Source: a virus. Taken from it: 41,821 bases of DNA. Location: positions 1 through 41,821 of IMG/VR virus record IMGVR_UViG_3300025326_000090. The stretch is one strand, 5' to 3'. A program made the translations under genes and the position numbers. Numbering within the stretch: the stretch's first letter is position 1; every line of letters starts with the position of its first letter. Positions 22,832-32,698 of this stretch are shown here, piece after piece. The notes beneath the pieces were generated by a model that worked only from the letters and a program-made list of their open reading frames with translations, had not been told where the DNA came from and made no database searches.

Positions 22832-23260
22832 TCAGGGTAGTGGCAGTGCTGCGCGTCCAAGTAAGGAATTGACTATACCATCGACAATCGCCGGGGTGAC
22901 TTCAACCGCATTATCAGAAAATACTTTTTCCACACTGGCTCGTATTTCCGCCGCAGTAGAACCTTTGACATCGCTGGCCGTATAAGTAAAATCTTGTGTT
23001 CCATCACCATTTAAATCAACTCCACCAGCAACGAATGATTTATTCTTACAATCCCACCATCTGACTGTAAAGGCTTCCGGTTTCTCGGCATCAGATTCAA
23101 CCGGCTGCACATATTCCGCTACCGTACAACCCTGAAAGTTTTGCGGATTGAAGTCAGTCAGTTGTGAATGTTGGCGCAACCAGGATATCCCAGGCATGGT
23201 GGAACACCCGGACAATACCAATACACAGGCAATGATTAAAAATAAATTGAGTTTACTCAT
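22832..23260 (-). CDS. Lipoprotein in the lysis region
   Basis: A 142-residue protein with a lipoprotein signal: MSKLN, a hydrophobic stretch, then the lipobox LSGC (cysteine near residue 20). The mature part is hydrophilic (TVAEYVQPVESDAEKPE) and includes a calcium-like GGVDLNGDGTQDF segment. GAGG lies 8 bases upstream of the ATG at 23260. It would be anchored in the outer or inner membrane. An outer-membrane spanin role is possible from position, though it is longer than typical Rz1. Confidence 0.7.
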   Translation of the reverse strand: MSKLNLFLIIACVLVLSGCSTMPGISWLRQHSQLTDFNPQNFQGCTVAEYVQPVESDAEKPEAFTVRWWDCKNKSFVAGGVDLNGDGTQDFTYTASDVKGSTAAEIRASVEKVFSDNAVEVTPAIVDGIVNSLLGRAALPLP

Positions 23261-23276
23261 GATGAAATACCTCTTT

Positions 23277-23699
23277 TTATAAAGCATTTTTGAATGTGCG
23301 CAGGTTCGTGCGCCACGGTTCCATCATTGGCGCCATTTCCGTGCGCGGTTCTAAACACGCACCCATCGCTAGTGTATAGGCCAGTTGTGTATCAACTAGC
23401 TCATGCGCCCACGCGAACTGCACGGCCTGGAATGCTCGTTCTTTCATGCTCTCGGCGACATTTTGCGATTGAATGGACTTAATCAACAATTCCATATCAG
23501 CACCGGCGATACGATGGTCAGTGGCTTTAATAACATCCATAGCGAACAATCCACAAGCATCTATCCGCAGGGTGCGCCCGGTGTAATCCACCGCCCCATG
23601 CGCGTATTGTGAGGTCACATATAATACTGTGGCCAGGACAAACGGACTGACCGGAAGCGCAATGAGTGCGGCTATGATTAATAGCAGCAGGCGTTTCAT
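23277..23699 (-). CDS. Secreted or membrane-anchored protein after the endolysin
   Basis: A 140-residue protein with an N-terminal hydrophobic segment (LLLIIAALIALPVSPFVLAT, residues 4-23) acting as a signal or anchor, and a helical soluble part containing two Cys residues. It lies between the endolysin and the lipoprotein. It may belong to the lysis set. Family not recognised. Confidence 0.55.
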   Translation of the reverse strand: MKRLLLLIIAALIALPVSPFVLATVLYVTSQYAHGAVDYTGRTLRIDACGLFAMDVIKATDHRIAGADMELLIKSIQSQNVAESMKERAFQAVQFAWAHELVDTQLAYTLAMGACLEPRTEMAPMMEPWRTNLRTFKNAL

Positions 23700-23720
23700 A
23701 GTCCTACCCGGATAAAATAA

Positions 23721-24113
23721 TCATAGTATTAATTCCCAATGCACCATGTCATCGAACTTGTTGTCCTTGACTTGTGTATCCATATTCCAGTCGCCGCCCC
23801 ATCTGATTTTAATATTCATACTGATGGCTAGTCCCTTCACTACACCTGCGAAATAAGACATGCGCTCCCGGTCTTTCCAGTCTACGGGATAAGGGATTAC
23901 ATCAACCGCAATAGATGGTATCTTGTTATGCTTCCCATCCGGCCATTTAAGTTGTGAATTGCCGGAACCAAACGCAATGTTCTGTGCAATTTGGCCACGA
24001 TGGCCTTCCAACACCTTGCAATCAAAATGATTTACGACCTGATAAAACAGACGTTGCAAATCCTCATGACAAGTTTCTAGTTTGGCAATGGAAGATTGGG
24101 AAAATTCAGCCAT
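23721..24113 (-). CDS. Endolysin, M15 (VanY/L-Ala-D-Glu) peptidase
   Basis: A 130-residue peptidase. The N-terminal helix is followed by VLEGHRGQIAQN, then KWPDGKHNKIPSIAVDVIPYP, which gives the His and Asp zinc ligands of the M15 fold, and DDMVHWEL gives the last zinc His and the catalytic Glu region near the C-terminus. It cuts peptide bonds in peptidoglycan. There is no signal peptide, so a holin is needed to release it. The gene starts inside the stop of the small membrane gene (TAATG), consistent with a holin-endolysin pair. Confidence 0.88.
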   Translation of the reverse strand: MAEFSQSSIAKLETCHEDLQRLFYQVVNHFDCKVLEGHRGQIAQNIAFGSGNSQLKWPDGKHNKIPSIAVDVIPYPVDWKDRERMSYFAGVVKGLAISMNIKIRWGGDWNMDTQVKDNKFDDMVHWELIL

Positions 24114-24265
24114 TATTTATACTTCCAGTAAATGACCCACATGGCCGCGACCAGCAATATCCCGGTAACAAAGCCGATCAGCACCAGTTCAAAGTCAGTC
24201 AACCCGCTCTGGTTGTTAAGAATAGCGGTGGCCGTAGTTTGAGCGATTTCTTCAACAGGTTTCAT
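24113..24265 (-). CDS. Small single-span membrane protein, holin candidate
   Basis: A 48-residue frame: MKPVEEIAQTTATAILNNQS, then one transmembrane helix (FELVLIGFVTGILLVAAMWV) and a short basic tail WKYK. Stop and start overlap both neighbours (ATGA with the upstream membrane protein, TAATG with the endolysin). Directly upstream of the endolysin, it fits a small holin or holin-like pore-former. Confidence 0.65.
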   Translation of the reverse strand: MKPVEEIAQTTATAILNNQSGLTDFELVLIGFVTGILLVAAMWVIYWKYK

Positions 24266-24633
24266 GGTTCGTACTCACGTGTACTGCGCATCAATGCCCG
24301 GCCACCGACATGCGGCGCATCGGCAGTGGTATTGGAGGCCCCGAGATGCTCAAGCTGTTTTAATATCTTCCAGTTGATTTCTTCCTGCCGGGCCTGAGAG
24401 GCTTTGATCTCTCTTACTGTATCCGCCGTATAAATGATGTTCTGCTTGATCGGTTCCAGCGTAAGTTTCATTTTCTCATCGGTGACCATGTTTTTTTGGT
24501 CAGACTGGATATTGTCTATGTCTCCTTCGGCTTGTGTCACACGCCAGCCTAAAGAACCATAACCAGCGGAGACAGCCGCAACTGTAATAAATACAGAAAG
24601 CAGGAACGGAAGCCATTTAGTGTCCAGTGTCAT
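24262..24633 (-). CDS. Membrane protein with coiled coil, spanin or lysis component
   Basis: A 123-residue protein with one N-terminal transmembrane helix (LPFLLSVFITVAAVSAGYGS, residues 8-27) followed by a charged coiled-coil-like region (QAEGDIDNIQSDQKNMV, VREIKASQARQEEIN). This topology resembles an inner-membrane spanin. A holin-type protein is the alternative. It opens the lysis cassette and is coupled by ATGA to the 48-residue membrane protein. Confidence 0.55.
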   Translation of the reverse strand: MTLDTKWLPFLLSVFITVAAVSAGYGSLGWRVTQAEGDIDNIQSDQKNMVTDEKMKLTLEPIKQNIIYTADTVREIKASQARQEEINWKILKQLEHLGASNTTADAPHVGGRALMRSTREYEP

Positions 24634-25019
24634 TACAATAATCTCCGTATCACCAATTTTGTCAAGCGTTTCAAGACGCCAATGGCCTGTGCCGCATTAG
24701 TCACATTCGCGTCCCACCATGTATCAAATTGCGCGTTGGTCATGGTCTTGAAAGAATTAACTATGGTATCTGCCTTGATGATACTTTCTAATTCCTCAAG
24801 GCGCAGTTCTTCCGTTGTTTTAACTACAGGTACAACGGTTATGGTCTGCCCCTTAATCCAGAGATCACGTAGTGGCGTATTTGCGGCATTATCATAAGCA
24901 AACGCATCGGGAAACTTGTCCTTTAAACGATCCACATGCGCCTGTGCTTCGGCTTGTGTCGGATATTCTTGAAATTTTACAATCCGGTTATTTTCAACTT
25001 TTACTATCGCGATATACAT
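24633..25019 (-). CDS. Tail-fibre-adjacent hypothetical protein
   Basis: A 128-residue protein, MYIAIVKVENNRIVKFQEYP at the start, then a helical body with TMTNAQFDTWWDANVTNAAQ. It lies 3 bases after the tail-fibre stop. Position suggests a tail-fibre assembly factor, but no known chaperone motif is seen. Confidence 0.5.
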   Translation of the reverse strand: MYIAIVKVENNRIVKFQEYPTQAEAQAHVDRLKDKFPDAFAYDNAANTPLRDLWIKGQTITVVPVVKTTEELRLEELESIIKADTIVNSFKTMTNAQFDTWWDANVTNAAQAIGVLKRLTKLVIRRLL

Positions 25020-25022
25020 AAT

Positions 25023-26507
25023 TTACTCCGACGATCCTGATGCCACGCCAGCATCAAAAGTGTTTGGCGTCACAGTGGTTAATCTGACGGTTGTTAATTC
25101 AGCGGATAATGATTTACTAAAAGCTCCGAGATCAACTTGGGCGTTGTCCGATCTGCTCGTAGTAGAATGTGAAACCCAAGTAAAATCAGAGGCGTCCTCT
25201 AAAGACAAAATAACAGAGCCGTGCAAAATACCCGTCCCGCTATAACTGGCTGTAATTAACATTGCAGTGGTGCTTATTGCAGTAGTTGGCCCAGTCTGGC
25301 AAGACCCCAAATACCCTGTGGCTTCTATACCACCGGCATCGCCTAATTGAATTTGCCAATTTGTATTTCCATTCGTGCTTCCGCCGACAATATTGATGGT
25401 GACTCGTTTCGCCCCAGATGGAATAGTAAAATCTTTTGAAGTCCCGGAGGTCAGGGCTTGTTCGGCAAGAATGGTAATGCTGGAACCCAGTGCATCAATC
25501 GCCTGTTTGGTTCTCAGGGGCGTCATCAACGAGGCGTTTTGCGTCCCCGCTTCGGCTTCGGCTTGGGTTGCGACACCCAGATAAAGCACATCTAATTGCG
25601 TTGTGGTATCGGCATAGACATAAGCCACACTCCCCGCCACTACGGTTATATCTACACCGCCATTAACGATATTGAGATTGGCGGAATGGGTAAGTGTGGG
25701 TGTGCTGTCAAAAATCACCTTCATCCAAGCGCCCGCTTGGGGGGCCGTGCCAAACGAGGTAATCGGGCCGGTACTGCCGGTGATATGTCTCGTATTCCCA
25801 TCAGTAGCCCAAATATTACAAGTAGCGACTGAAGCTACGGCAGCGCCTTCCGCTTCGATAATGGAAGCAGCGGTCATGGTAATGTCGCCGGTCATGGTGC
25901 CGCCAGCGAGCGGTAAAGCACCCAGGGATGTTAATGCTGCTGCTGCTGTAATCGCATTGGTGCCGCCTTGAGAAACAGGCACTGGTATCGTGATAGTACC
26001 GGCCCCGGTAATGGTAGCGGCTTCAAATCCATCTATTGCAGCATTGGTACGGATAGTTTGTGCAGCGGCAGTAAATACCGGCAATGTAGTATCAAAATCA
26101 TCCGGGTCAAAGCTGTCAGCCAGTCTCACGGTCCCGGTGATTTGATCGTCTAGGCGTTGCGCGATCATGGTCAACCTGTCCAGTGGTTCCTCAATGGCCG
26201 TTTCCGCTGGCAATGGATCATTTTCAATAATATCTATGAGTTGGGTAATGGCTGGTTCCCGCAAGATGGTCCAGGTCACGGTTGAGGCCGGGGCGGTAAC
26301 GGCGGTGACAGTGCCGCCTGCGGCAACACCGGCTCCTGTTACCGTGTAATGCGTAGTGATTGTTTTTACCGTTTCTATACCAGTCGCAATAATGCGCTCG
26401 ATGACGGTCAGATCGCCATTAGCGAGGAAAAGATAGGGGAAACTAAACGCTGTAGTAACGCCGTCGCCGGTGTAGGATTTGCGGATAGCAGTGCTGGCTA
26501 TGGTCAT
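25023..26507 (-). CDS. Tail fibre / receptor-binding protein with T7-type N-terminus
   Basis: A 494-residue protein. The N-terminal part (about 1-130: YTGDGVTTAFSFPYLFLANG, REPAITQLIDIIENDPLPAETAIEEPLDRLTMIAQRL) is the virion-attachment domain of T7-like tail fibres and spikes. The middle is rich in Ala, Gly and Thr repeats (GGTNAITAAAALTSLGALPLAGGTM), which is common in beta-structured fibre shafts. The C-terminal part (after 340) is probably the receptor-binding tip and is the part expected to vary between relatives. It follows the large internal virion protein and precedes lysis genes. Confidence 0.85.
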   Translation of the reverse strand: MTIASTAIRKSYTGDGVTTAFSFPYLFLANGDLTVIERIIATGIETVKTITTHYTVTGAGVAAGGTVTAVTAPASTVTWTILREPAITQLIDIIENDPLPAETAIEEPLDRLTMIAQRLDDQITGTVRLADSFDPDDFDTTLPVFTAAAQTIRTNAAIDGFEAATITGAGTITIPVPVSQGGTNAITAAAALTSLGALPLAGGTMTGDITMTAASIIEAEGAAVASVATCNIWATDGNTRHITGSTGPITSFGTAPQAGAWMKVIFDSTPTLTHSANLNIVNGGVDITVVAGSVAYVYADTTTQLDVLYLGVATQAEAEAGTQNASLMTPLRTKQAIDALGSSITILAEQALTSGTSKDFTIPSGAKRVTINIVGGSTNGNTNWQIQLGDAGGIEATGYLGSCQTGPTTAISTTAMLITASYSGTGILHGSVILSLEDASDFTWVSHSTTSRSDNAQVDLGAFSKSLSAELTTVRLTTVTPNTFDAGVASGSSE

Positions 26508-26580
26508 AGTTAATGCCTTGTTTCAGTCTGGTTCAAAATCTGGTTGCCGAAGTATAACGTATCTATCATTTTTAACATGG

Positions 26581-29500
26581 TCATTTTTTGTAGCCGTAGA
26601 TTGGATGACCGAGAAATCCTGAGATACCCTCAGCCAAGCCCTGTTCGTGTAACTGTTGCATAAAAATCGGTTCAAAGTTCTGTGCGGCATGACGTGCCCG
26701 GTGGAATGTTCGTTCTGCGGTGCCTGCGTCCTCATCAAACATTCTTGGTGCCCAGTACGGGCTGATCCATTCCTTTTCAGTGATTTGTGTTGTCATTTCT
26801 TTGGGGATGATACCGAGTTTGCTGCCTGCGGTCTGCCAAGGCTTCTGTACCCATTTGAACGGCTCAATAAATTGCTTGGAGAATTGCATCTTTCTACCGT
26901 CACCTAATTCCAGCATGAGTGGTTCTTTGTTCTCCCAGAGCGGGTGTCCAGACATCATTATATTGATCGTGTTACCGACAATCCCGAAGAACGCTGCGCC
27001 CCTCAAAAAGTAATTAAAATGCAGCGCCTGTGCTCTTGGATTTTCCGCAAAGCCCGGTATGGCTTTGGCAATGACTTTCAAATTAGAGATCGTCCAGTCC
27101 GGGGCGAACATGAGTAATTGCATGAAGGTTCTGGACTTCGGAGAAAGTGCATCAAAGGCTACTGCCCTGCCGAGTCTTGAGGTGAACCGTTCTGCCATTG
27201 CCGCCCAGTTCTGACCACCAAACATATCATTAACACTACCGGCAATTTCTCTGGCTAATACATCTCTGGGAACATCTTTGTTTGCAGGATTTAATAATGC
27301 CTTTTCCATTTCCTTTGCAAAAACCGCGATTTTCCCGCCAGTCATTACCCTGTCCCACATGAAATAATCCATTTTCCGGTTAGCACCTTCAAACAATCTC
27401 AGCCCTGTGCCGACTGTGCTTTTGACTATCGCGCCAAACACACCATCCAGTTTATCAATCGACTCCTGGGCTGATTTCAGGCTGGAATAAAAAATATCCG
27501 TGCCGACATCCTCAATCGTGCCGATCTTGAGCCCTGCTTTCAGTCCTTCATCAACAATATCCCCGGCTTGACCTGTTCTTAACTGATCGGCATAACGGGG
27601 GATATTTTTTGGATTCAGTCCGGAAAAGAGTGATGATTCCAAAAGGGCATTGGCATGGAAAGCAGATAACGCAACCAATGATCGCTTCATGGCAAAGTTC
27701 AAGGCTAACATGCCGCGGTACCACATCGGCGGATCAAACGTCCCAAACGCCATCTTTAATGGTGGCGCCAGATCTGGGTGTACCGCCATACCCTGTAACT
27801 GCTTCACATCATTAATGGTCTGGTAGCCTTTCGGCGCATCATCGATAGCCATGATAAATGGCTTTCCGGAATCCGGTGCAATTTCATCCTTGAGTAAATT
27901 CATGATCCGTTTGTTCTGTACGGCAACGTGTAAGGCGTTACCGTAGGTTTTCATGATCTCGGCAATATCATCCGTTTCCAGTTTCAATCCCATTGCTTCA
28001 CCTTCCTTGATAGTGGGGATCGTCCGTTCCTTGCCGAACTTGAATTTTCCTGCACCTGCGGCTTGTAATAATCTGTCGATCAGTCCCTTGTCCCGTTTCC
28101 ATAAATGCGTAACGTAGTTTTCCAGCATACCATTGATAATGCCTTCACGTTCCGCCAAATTACCCAGCGACCTGAAATAACCCTGTATCTCTTGTGCGGT
28201 TGCATGTTCTTCTGCCGTTAACTTAATACTGTCATCGCCATCAATCCAGCGCGTGACTTTAGCGCGTGATGCCTTGTCCGGGAGTTCTTCCAATACAGCT
28301 TGCGAGGCTATCCAGACCTGCCGTTGTCCGGTAGCAATATTACCGCGCCTCATTCTGAACAGATCATCACGGGTAATGGCTTGTTCGAGACTCACGGTTG
28401 CTTTTTTGATTGCACGGGCGGCAAGCCCAATACCTTTGTAACCTGCCAACGCCGCAATGCCGACAATGGCTGAACCTAATAACGCATCACCAATACCGCC
28501 GGTATTTTCACCGTCTGCGCTGATCGCCGTAGTGCTTAACCCAAAGGCGCTGCCGCCAATAATGATCATGCTTGCGGCGAGTTTTGGGTTGATCCTGCCA
28601 GCATCCAGTCTGAGTTCCGGCCTGCCGATAATCGGCACGTCTTTTGTTTTTGCCAATTCTGCTTTCGTTAATAGTTTTGCATGGCCGGGGACGATGATCT
28701 CAACCTTGTTCTTGTTGAAAGGCAGAGCATCAACATTGATCAGTTCCCATTCACCTGCTTTAAGATTTTCCCATAGGTTTGCAATCTGGCTGGCTGGGAC
28801 TTGCGCTTCCAATACCTCATCCGGCGCGAGATTAAGTTTATTAACGCCGCTATACTCAACGATGACACCACCTTTCCTGTCCCTGATAATATTTATGGTC
28901 TTGCCGACGCTTGCTTGAAATTCAATCACATTTCCTGCTAATGGTTCTTTAGGCGGTGCTGCGCCAAGATCGGTGGTGACTTCACCCCAATTAATCCCGG
29001 CTTTTTCTCCGGCCGTGTCCATAGACTTCTGTATTTCCACGTCCGTTTTTTCAATGCCGAAAGAATCCAGAACAGACTTGATGGAGGTGTGAACATCGCC
29101 GCCTTCACTGATGGATTTCTCTAATGCTTTTTTGAGCGCTTCTTTATTTGGAATTTTTGCTTTTGCGAATGGCCCAAGAAATGCACCAAACAAGGCGCTT
29201 GCACCTGCTGCAATCTGTACTTCATTCAGTGTGCGTTTACTGCTAATAACATCACTATCACCCAACTGGCGTGCCATTGATATCGGAATTTCCGCAACTG
29301 CGCCCATCACTCCGGCTGACCCGGCACCAACGACGATCTTGGCGGTCATTTGTGCAGCCTTCGTCATTTGTGCAGTGGTCTTTGCTGCAAGTCCTGCCGT
29401 CCTAAGTGCGCCCAATGGAACAGCAAAATATTCAGGATCAGCAATCATTGCATTGACTAAATGGGCAGAGAGCCCGCCCGGATCATTCTTGGCCGCTTCA

Positions 29501-31806
29501 AAGATCATTCCAAAGTCAATATCTTCCTGTTGCTCGGCTTTTTCTACGGCCTGATTAAAGTCCTCATAACGCTCGGTGATAATGTCATCAAACGTATCAA
29601 TCAGTGATTGTTTCTGGTTTTTGAGATTGTGTAATTGTCTTGTTTCATCATCATTCAGATCGCGGGATTCCATTTGCTTGATTTCCGCATCCAGTGATTT
29701 GATCCGTCCGGCAAACTCCAGATCTGCCGCCTCCTCACCCTTGCGTTTGAAATACCATCTCACCATCCCGGCCAGCCCGCCTTTGCTCCATGATCCAAAA
29801 TCAAGATTGTTCATGAACCCGGACTGGTATTCCTGCAAGATTTCAGCTTTAGCGGTGCCTTCATTCAGTTGAGTGATCACTTTTTCCACTTCCTTTTCAC
29901 TCACGGTTTCACCACTTTTAATCCGTTTCTGGATGTTTTCAAACTCCGTTGCGGCCTGATTGGTTTTCCCGGCAAGTAGCTCAGCTTCCTTCACGATTTC
30001 ATCGGTATTCAAATTGGCAAGTTTATTCGCGTAACCCCTGCGGACTTCTTCCGCTGGCCGGATGTTCCGGATCGCCGGGGCTTGTGGTTTGGTCAGATCA
30101 AGTTCAATCGTGTCTTTCAGATTTTCCCATGCCCTTTCCCTTGCCGTGTCCATATCTGGGATCGCCATGTTTTCAAAATGGGCGCGTACCAGATTGTCAT
30201 AACGTGCCGTGACCTGTGGATCAGGATCGGCTGCGGTAGTGAACGGAACCGGGAAATCAATACCAAAGATTTCTTGTCGATGACGTTCGTTTTCCTGCTC
30301 AAAGTCACGTTGAATATAATCTCCAAGCGCAAACGCATTGGTATTGCGATCTTTGTCCTTGCCCTTGACCTGTTTGTAATGTTCATTAATTGCGGTCTTT
30401 TCCTCACTGCTGCGCGTGAGTGAATTTTTTACAAACTTAACCGGATCGGGAAAGCTACTTTCTTCAAGTGCCGCAATTTCCATGAATCTTGCTGCTTCAA
30501 AATCATTAAATTGGCGATAGGCAACAGGAGCATTATCATGGATGGATTTCACCATCCTGGACGTCTCCAATACCGTATTATTGTCAGGATTTGACAGCCC
30601 GGTTGTCACCCGGCTTTTAACAAAAGCAGGGATAATCTGATATTCAGAAACAAACTCACCGATATTTTCATCAGGTACTTCCAGTGATTCATAAACCTGA
30701 TCCACATAATCACGATGCTCTTTAATGGAACTATCCAGCCCCATACCAATTTTAAGGCGTGAATCAATATCTTCTCTGGCAGACGTTATTTTGCCAATTT
30801 TCTCCCTGCGGCTGTCAACAATACCAGATAACTTGAATACATGACCGTCAGTCAACCCGCCAGTACCTAATTCATTACTGTCATTATATAAACGATTAAT
30901 CTCCTCATCGACCAGTTCCAGTTCTGTTTCAGATTCCGCGTCTCTGGTTTGTTTATATAGATCGAAATAGTTTTTAGTCTGGTTTCTGCTGATCTGTCTT
31001 TCAGTTTCAATGCGTTCGGCGCGTTCGGCCTGTTCGATTTCGCCATACATTTGAACTTTGGTCTGGCCGTCAATAAAGTCGTTCCATTGGCCGCTGTCCA
31101 GTTGTTGTTTAGCTTCTTGATGCGACAAGGATATCCAGCCCCGGATGGCGGACGTTGCCAGTTCATTGGTGCTGTTGATGCGAAGTTGCGCGGCGTCTGC
31201 CGATGATAAACCTGAATCAACCAGTTGATTGATATAAGCATTATTCCTTTGCAAGGTGATCGAGAAAGAAGATGGATCATTCACCAGCGCCGAAGATGAA
31301 GAATTAAGCGCCGTATTAAAATCTTCCTTGGCTTTGACGCCAGCGAGTCTTGCTTGCCCTTGATAGGCGGCTGTTAAAAGATGGGTGTGAAGGTTGGCGG
31401 TTTGTTCATTAAAATATTGCCTGCCTTTTTCAGTTTTTATATCTTGTCCGAGTTGTGAAAAATAATTATCTAGTTCATCGGTAAATTTTGGGACAATAGT
31501 TTTGTCGCCGGGGGCCGCTGAATTTAACCGCTCATCGAGATTGGTAGACCATTCTTCCTGCGCCTTGCTGATTTTAACATTAAGTTCCGAGACTTCCGCC
31601 TGTTCTTCAGCGCGTTTCAGTTTTTCCTCTTCCTCCTTTCTGCGCCGCTCCATTTCATCGCTGATTTGCCCGATGGTGCCGCCCAGGTTGCTGAAGGCTT
31701 GCGCGGCATACCCGCCAAAGTCACCGGCACCGGCAGCGGCAGCGCGTCCGCTTGGCGCATTCGGCGGAATATCGGTCTGGGTTTCGTAGGGGCGGATATT
31801 CGGCAT
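26581..31806 (-). CDS. Giant internal virion / DNA ejection protein
   Basis: A 1741-residue protein, by far the longest here. The N-terminal 600 residues are Glu/Lys/Gln-rich and helical. In the middle are hydrophobic segments (TAQMTKAAQMTAKIVVGAGSAG near residue 810, AALAGYKGIGLAARAIKK near 1105), and the C-terminal third is amphipathic. Location after the gp14-like gene and size match the fused internal core proteins of BPP-1/T7-like podoviruses (gp15/gp16 type), which are injected and form the transenvelope channel. No lytic transglycosylase motif was recognised. Start TGATG overlap with the upstream gene. Confidence 0.8.
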   Translation of the reverse strand: MPNIRPYETQTDIPPNAPSGRAAAAGAGDFGGYAAQAFSNLGGTIGQISDEMERRRKEEEEKLKRAEEQAEVSELNVKISKAQEEWSTNLDERLNSAAPGDKTIVPKFTDELDNYFSQLGQDIKTEKGRQYFNEQTANLHTHLLTAAYQGQARLAGVKAKEDFNTALNSSSSALVNDPSSFSITLQRNNAYINQLVDSGLSSADAAQLRINSTNELATSAIRGWISLSHQEAKQQLDSGQWNDFIDGQTKVQMYGEIEQAERAERIETERQISRNQTKNYFDLYKQTRDAESETELELVDEEINRLYNDSNELGTGGLTDGHVFKLSGIVDSRREKIGKITSAREDIDSRLKIGMGLDSSIKEHRDYVDQVYESLEVPDENIGEFVSEYQIIPAFVKSRVTTGLSNPDNNTVLETSRMVKSIHDNAPVAYRQFNDFEAARFMEIAALEESSFPDPVKFVKNSLTRSSEEKTAINEHYKQVKGKDKDRNTNAFALGDYIQRDFEQENERHRQEIFGIDFPVPFTTAADPDPQVTARYDNLVRAHFENMAIPDMDTARERAWENLKDTIELDLTKPQAPAIRNIRPAEEVRRGYANKLANLNTDEIVKEAELLAGKTNQAATEFENIQKRIKSGETVSEKEVEKVITQLNEGTAKAEILQEYQSGFMNNLDFGSWSKGGLAGMVRWYFKRKGEEAADLEFAGRIKSLDAEIKQMESRDLNDDETRQLHNLKNQKQSLIDTFDDIITERYEDFNQAVEKAEQQEDIDFGMIFEAAKNDPGGLSAHLVNAMIADPEYFAVPLGALRTAGLAAKTTAQMTKAAQMTAKIVVGAGSAGVMGAVAEIPISMARQLGDSDVISSKRTLNEVQIAAGASALFGAFLGPFAKAKIPNKEALKKALEKSISEGGDVHTSIKSVLDSFGIEKTDVEIQKSMDTAGEKAGINWGEVTTDLGAAPPKEPLAGNVIEFQASVGKTINIIRDRKGGVIVEYSGVNKLNLAPDEVLEAQVPASQIANLWENLKAGEWELINVDALPFNKNKVEIIVPGHAKLLTKAELAKTKDVPIIGRPELRLDAGRINPKLAASMIIIGGSAFGLSTTAISADGENTGGIGDALLGSAIVGIAALAGYKGIGLAARAIKKATVSLEQAITRDDLFRMRRGNIATGQRQVWIASQAVLEELPDKASRAKVTRWIDGDDSIKLTAEEHATAQEIQGYFRSLGNLAEREGIINGMLENYVTHLWKRDKGLIDRLLQAAGAGKFKFGKERTIPTIKEGEAMGLKLETDDIAEIMKTYGNALHVAVQNKRIMNLLKDEIAPDSGKPFIMAIDDAPKGYQTINDVKQLQGMAVHPDLAPPLKMAFGTFDPPMWYRGMLALNFAMKRSLVALSAFHANALLESSLFSGLNPKNIPRYADQLRTGQAGDIVDEGLKAGLKIGTIEDVGTDIFYSSLKSAQESIDKLDGVFGAIVKSTVGTGLRLFEGANRKMDYFMWDRVMTGGKIAVFAKEMEKALLNPANKDVPRDVLAREIAGSVNDMFGGQNWAAMAERFTSRLGRAVAFDALSPKSRTFMQLLMFAPDWTISNLKVIAKAIPGFAENPRAQALHFNYFLRGAAFFGIVGNTINIMMSGHPLWENKEPLMLELGDGRKMQFSKQFIEPFKWVQKPWQTAGSKLGIIPKEMTTQITEKEWISPYWAPRMFDEDAGTAERTFHRARHAAQNFEPIFMQQLHEQGLAEGISGFLGHPIYGYKK

Positions 31807-32270
31807 CAGCCCGTCCTTGTTAATTTCGGCGGATTATAGTTGTTATAAAGTTTGGCCCCGCCCGTCAGTAATTCATCCGCCGCGGAGATATAGCCGCCGG
31901 TACGGGCGCCGGAGGCTGCAAAAGTATCCAATGTAGCGGTATTCTCATAACCACGGGCGGCGAGCTCCCCCTGATGACGGATAGTCAATGCATCGAGTTC
32001 CGCATTGGCGGCGGATTCTTCCAGTACATCCAGCGGTGTGCCTTCCAGCGTGACGCCGGACGCGCCATATCCAGCCCTTGCCCCGCCAATAGTTTTCCGG
32101 GTAAGGATGCGTTGCCGCCGCTCATTTTCCGCTGCGACTTGACGCGCATAAACGGCGTTGTTTCTGGCGACTGCCGCATTATAATCTGACGACGCCGCTT
32201 GCGATTGTCCCTGACGTATCGCGCCGACGACGCTGACAAGCGTGCTGATAATAGTTAATGCTGCTGCCAT
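31806..32270 (-). CDS. Internal virion protein, T7 gp14-like
   Basis: A 154-residue Ala-rich helical protein (LTIISTLVSVVGAIRQGQSQAASS, NAAVARNNAVYARQVAAENERR). Its hydrophobic N-terminal helix, Ala/Glu/Arg repeats and position between the gp13-like protein and the giant internal protein match internal virion protein B of T7-like phages. It is ejected with the DNA. Overlaps of start and stop on both sides (TAATG and TGATG) couple the set. Confidence 0.75.
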   Translation of the reverse strand: MAAALTIISTLVSVVGAIRQGQSQAASSDYNAAVARNNAVYARQVAAENERRQRILTRKTIGGARAGYGASGVTLEGTPLDVLEESAANAELDALTIRHQGELAARGYENTATLDTFAASGARTGGYISAADELLTGGAKLYNNYNPPKLTRTG

Positions 32271-32698
32271 TATTTTATTCTCGCATACAAAACCGCATTA
32301 CTGCCGTCCGGCCAGTAGCCGGTTAATACATCTGCTTCTTTCCTGAACCCAAGCAGTGTAATCCATTTATGCCCTTTACTGAAATTTTCATCCACCACGG
32401 CTTCCACGCGCCGTAACGGGCAGACTTCCAGAAAACGCTTGATGGCGTTATGCACGGATAAAAACTCATGACGCATGGATCGATCCAGAATGGCCCACGC
32501 CTCGCCCCGGCCTTCCCAATACGGAATCACGCCGGAACAACCGACAATCCGCCCGGAAACGACGCCAGTAAATGACCACGGCGAATCTTCGAGCGCTTGA
32601 TAATGCTCGCGGGTAAAATACTTGCTGAATTTCATGTCCGCATTTTGCCGTTCCAGTTCTTCCACATGCTCAGGCAGAAAGTTGATGACTTCAATCAT
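32270..32698 (-). CDS. GNAT-like virion assembly protein (gp13-type)
   Basis: A 142-residue protein beginning MIEVINFLPEHVEELERQNA, with the GNAT-like order SWSFTGVVSGRIVGCSGVIPYWEGRGEAWAI. Such acetyltransferase-fold proteins stand in the internal virion protein A position of many podoviruses and are thought to aid core assembly. The acetyl-CoA loop is not well kept, so catalysis is doubtful. I use the ATG at 32698, which overlaps the stop of the upstream tail gene (ATGA). Confidence 0.7.
   Translation of the reverse strand: MIEVINFLPEHVEELERQNADMKFSKYFTREHYQALEDSPWSFTGVVSGRIVGCSGVIPYWEGRGEAWAILDRSMRHEFLSVHNAIKRFLEVCPLRRVEAVVDENFSKGHKWITLLGFRKEADVLTGYWPDGSNAVLYARIK

Noticed and set aside
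25023-26507. Diversity-generating retroelement acting on the tail fibre, as in BPP-1
   Set aside because: No reverse transcriptase and no template or variable repeat pair was recognised anywhere in the window.
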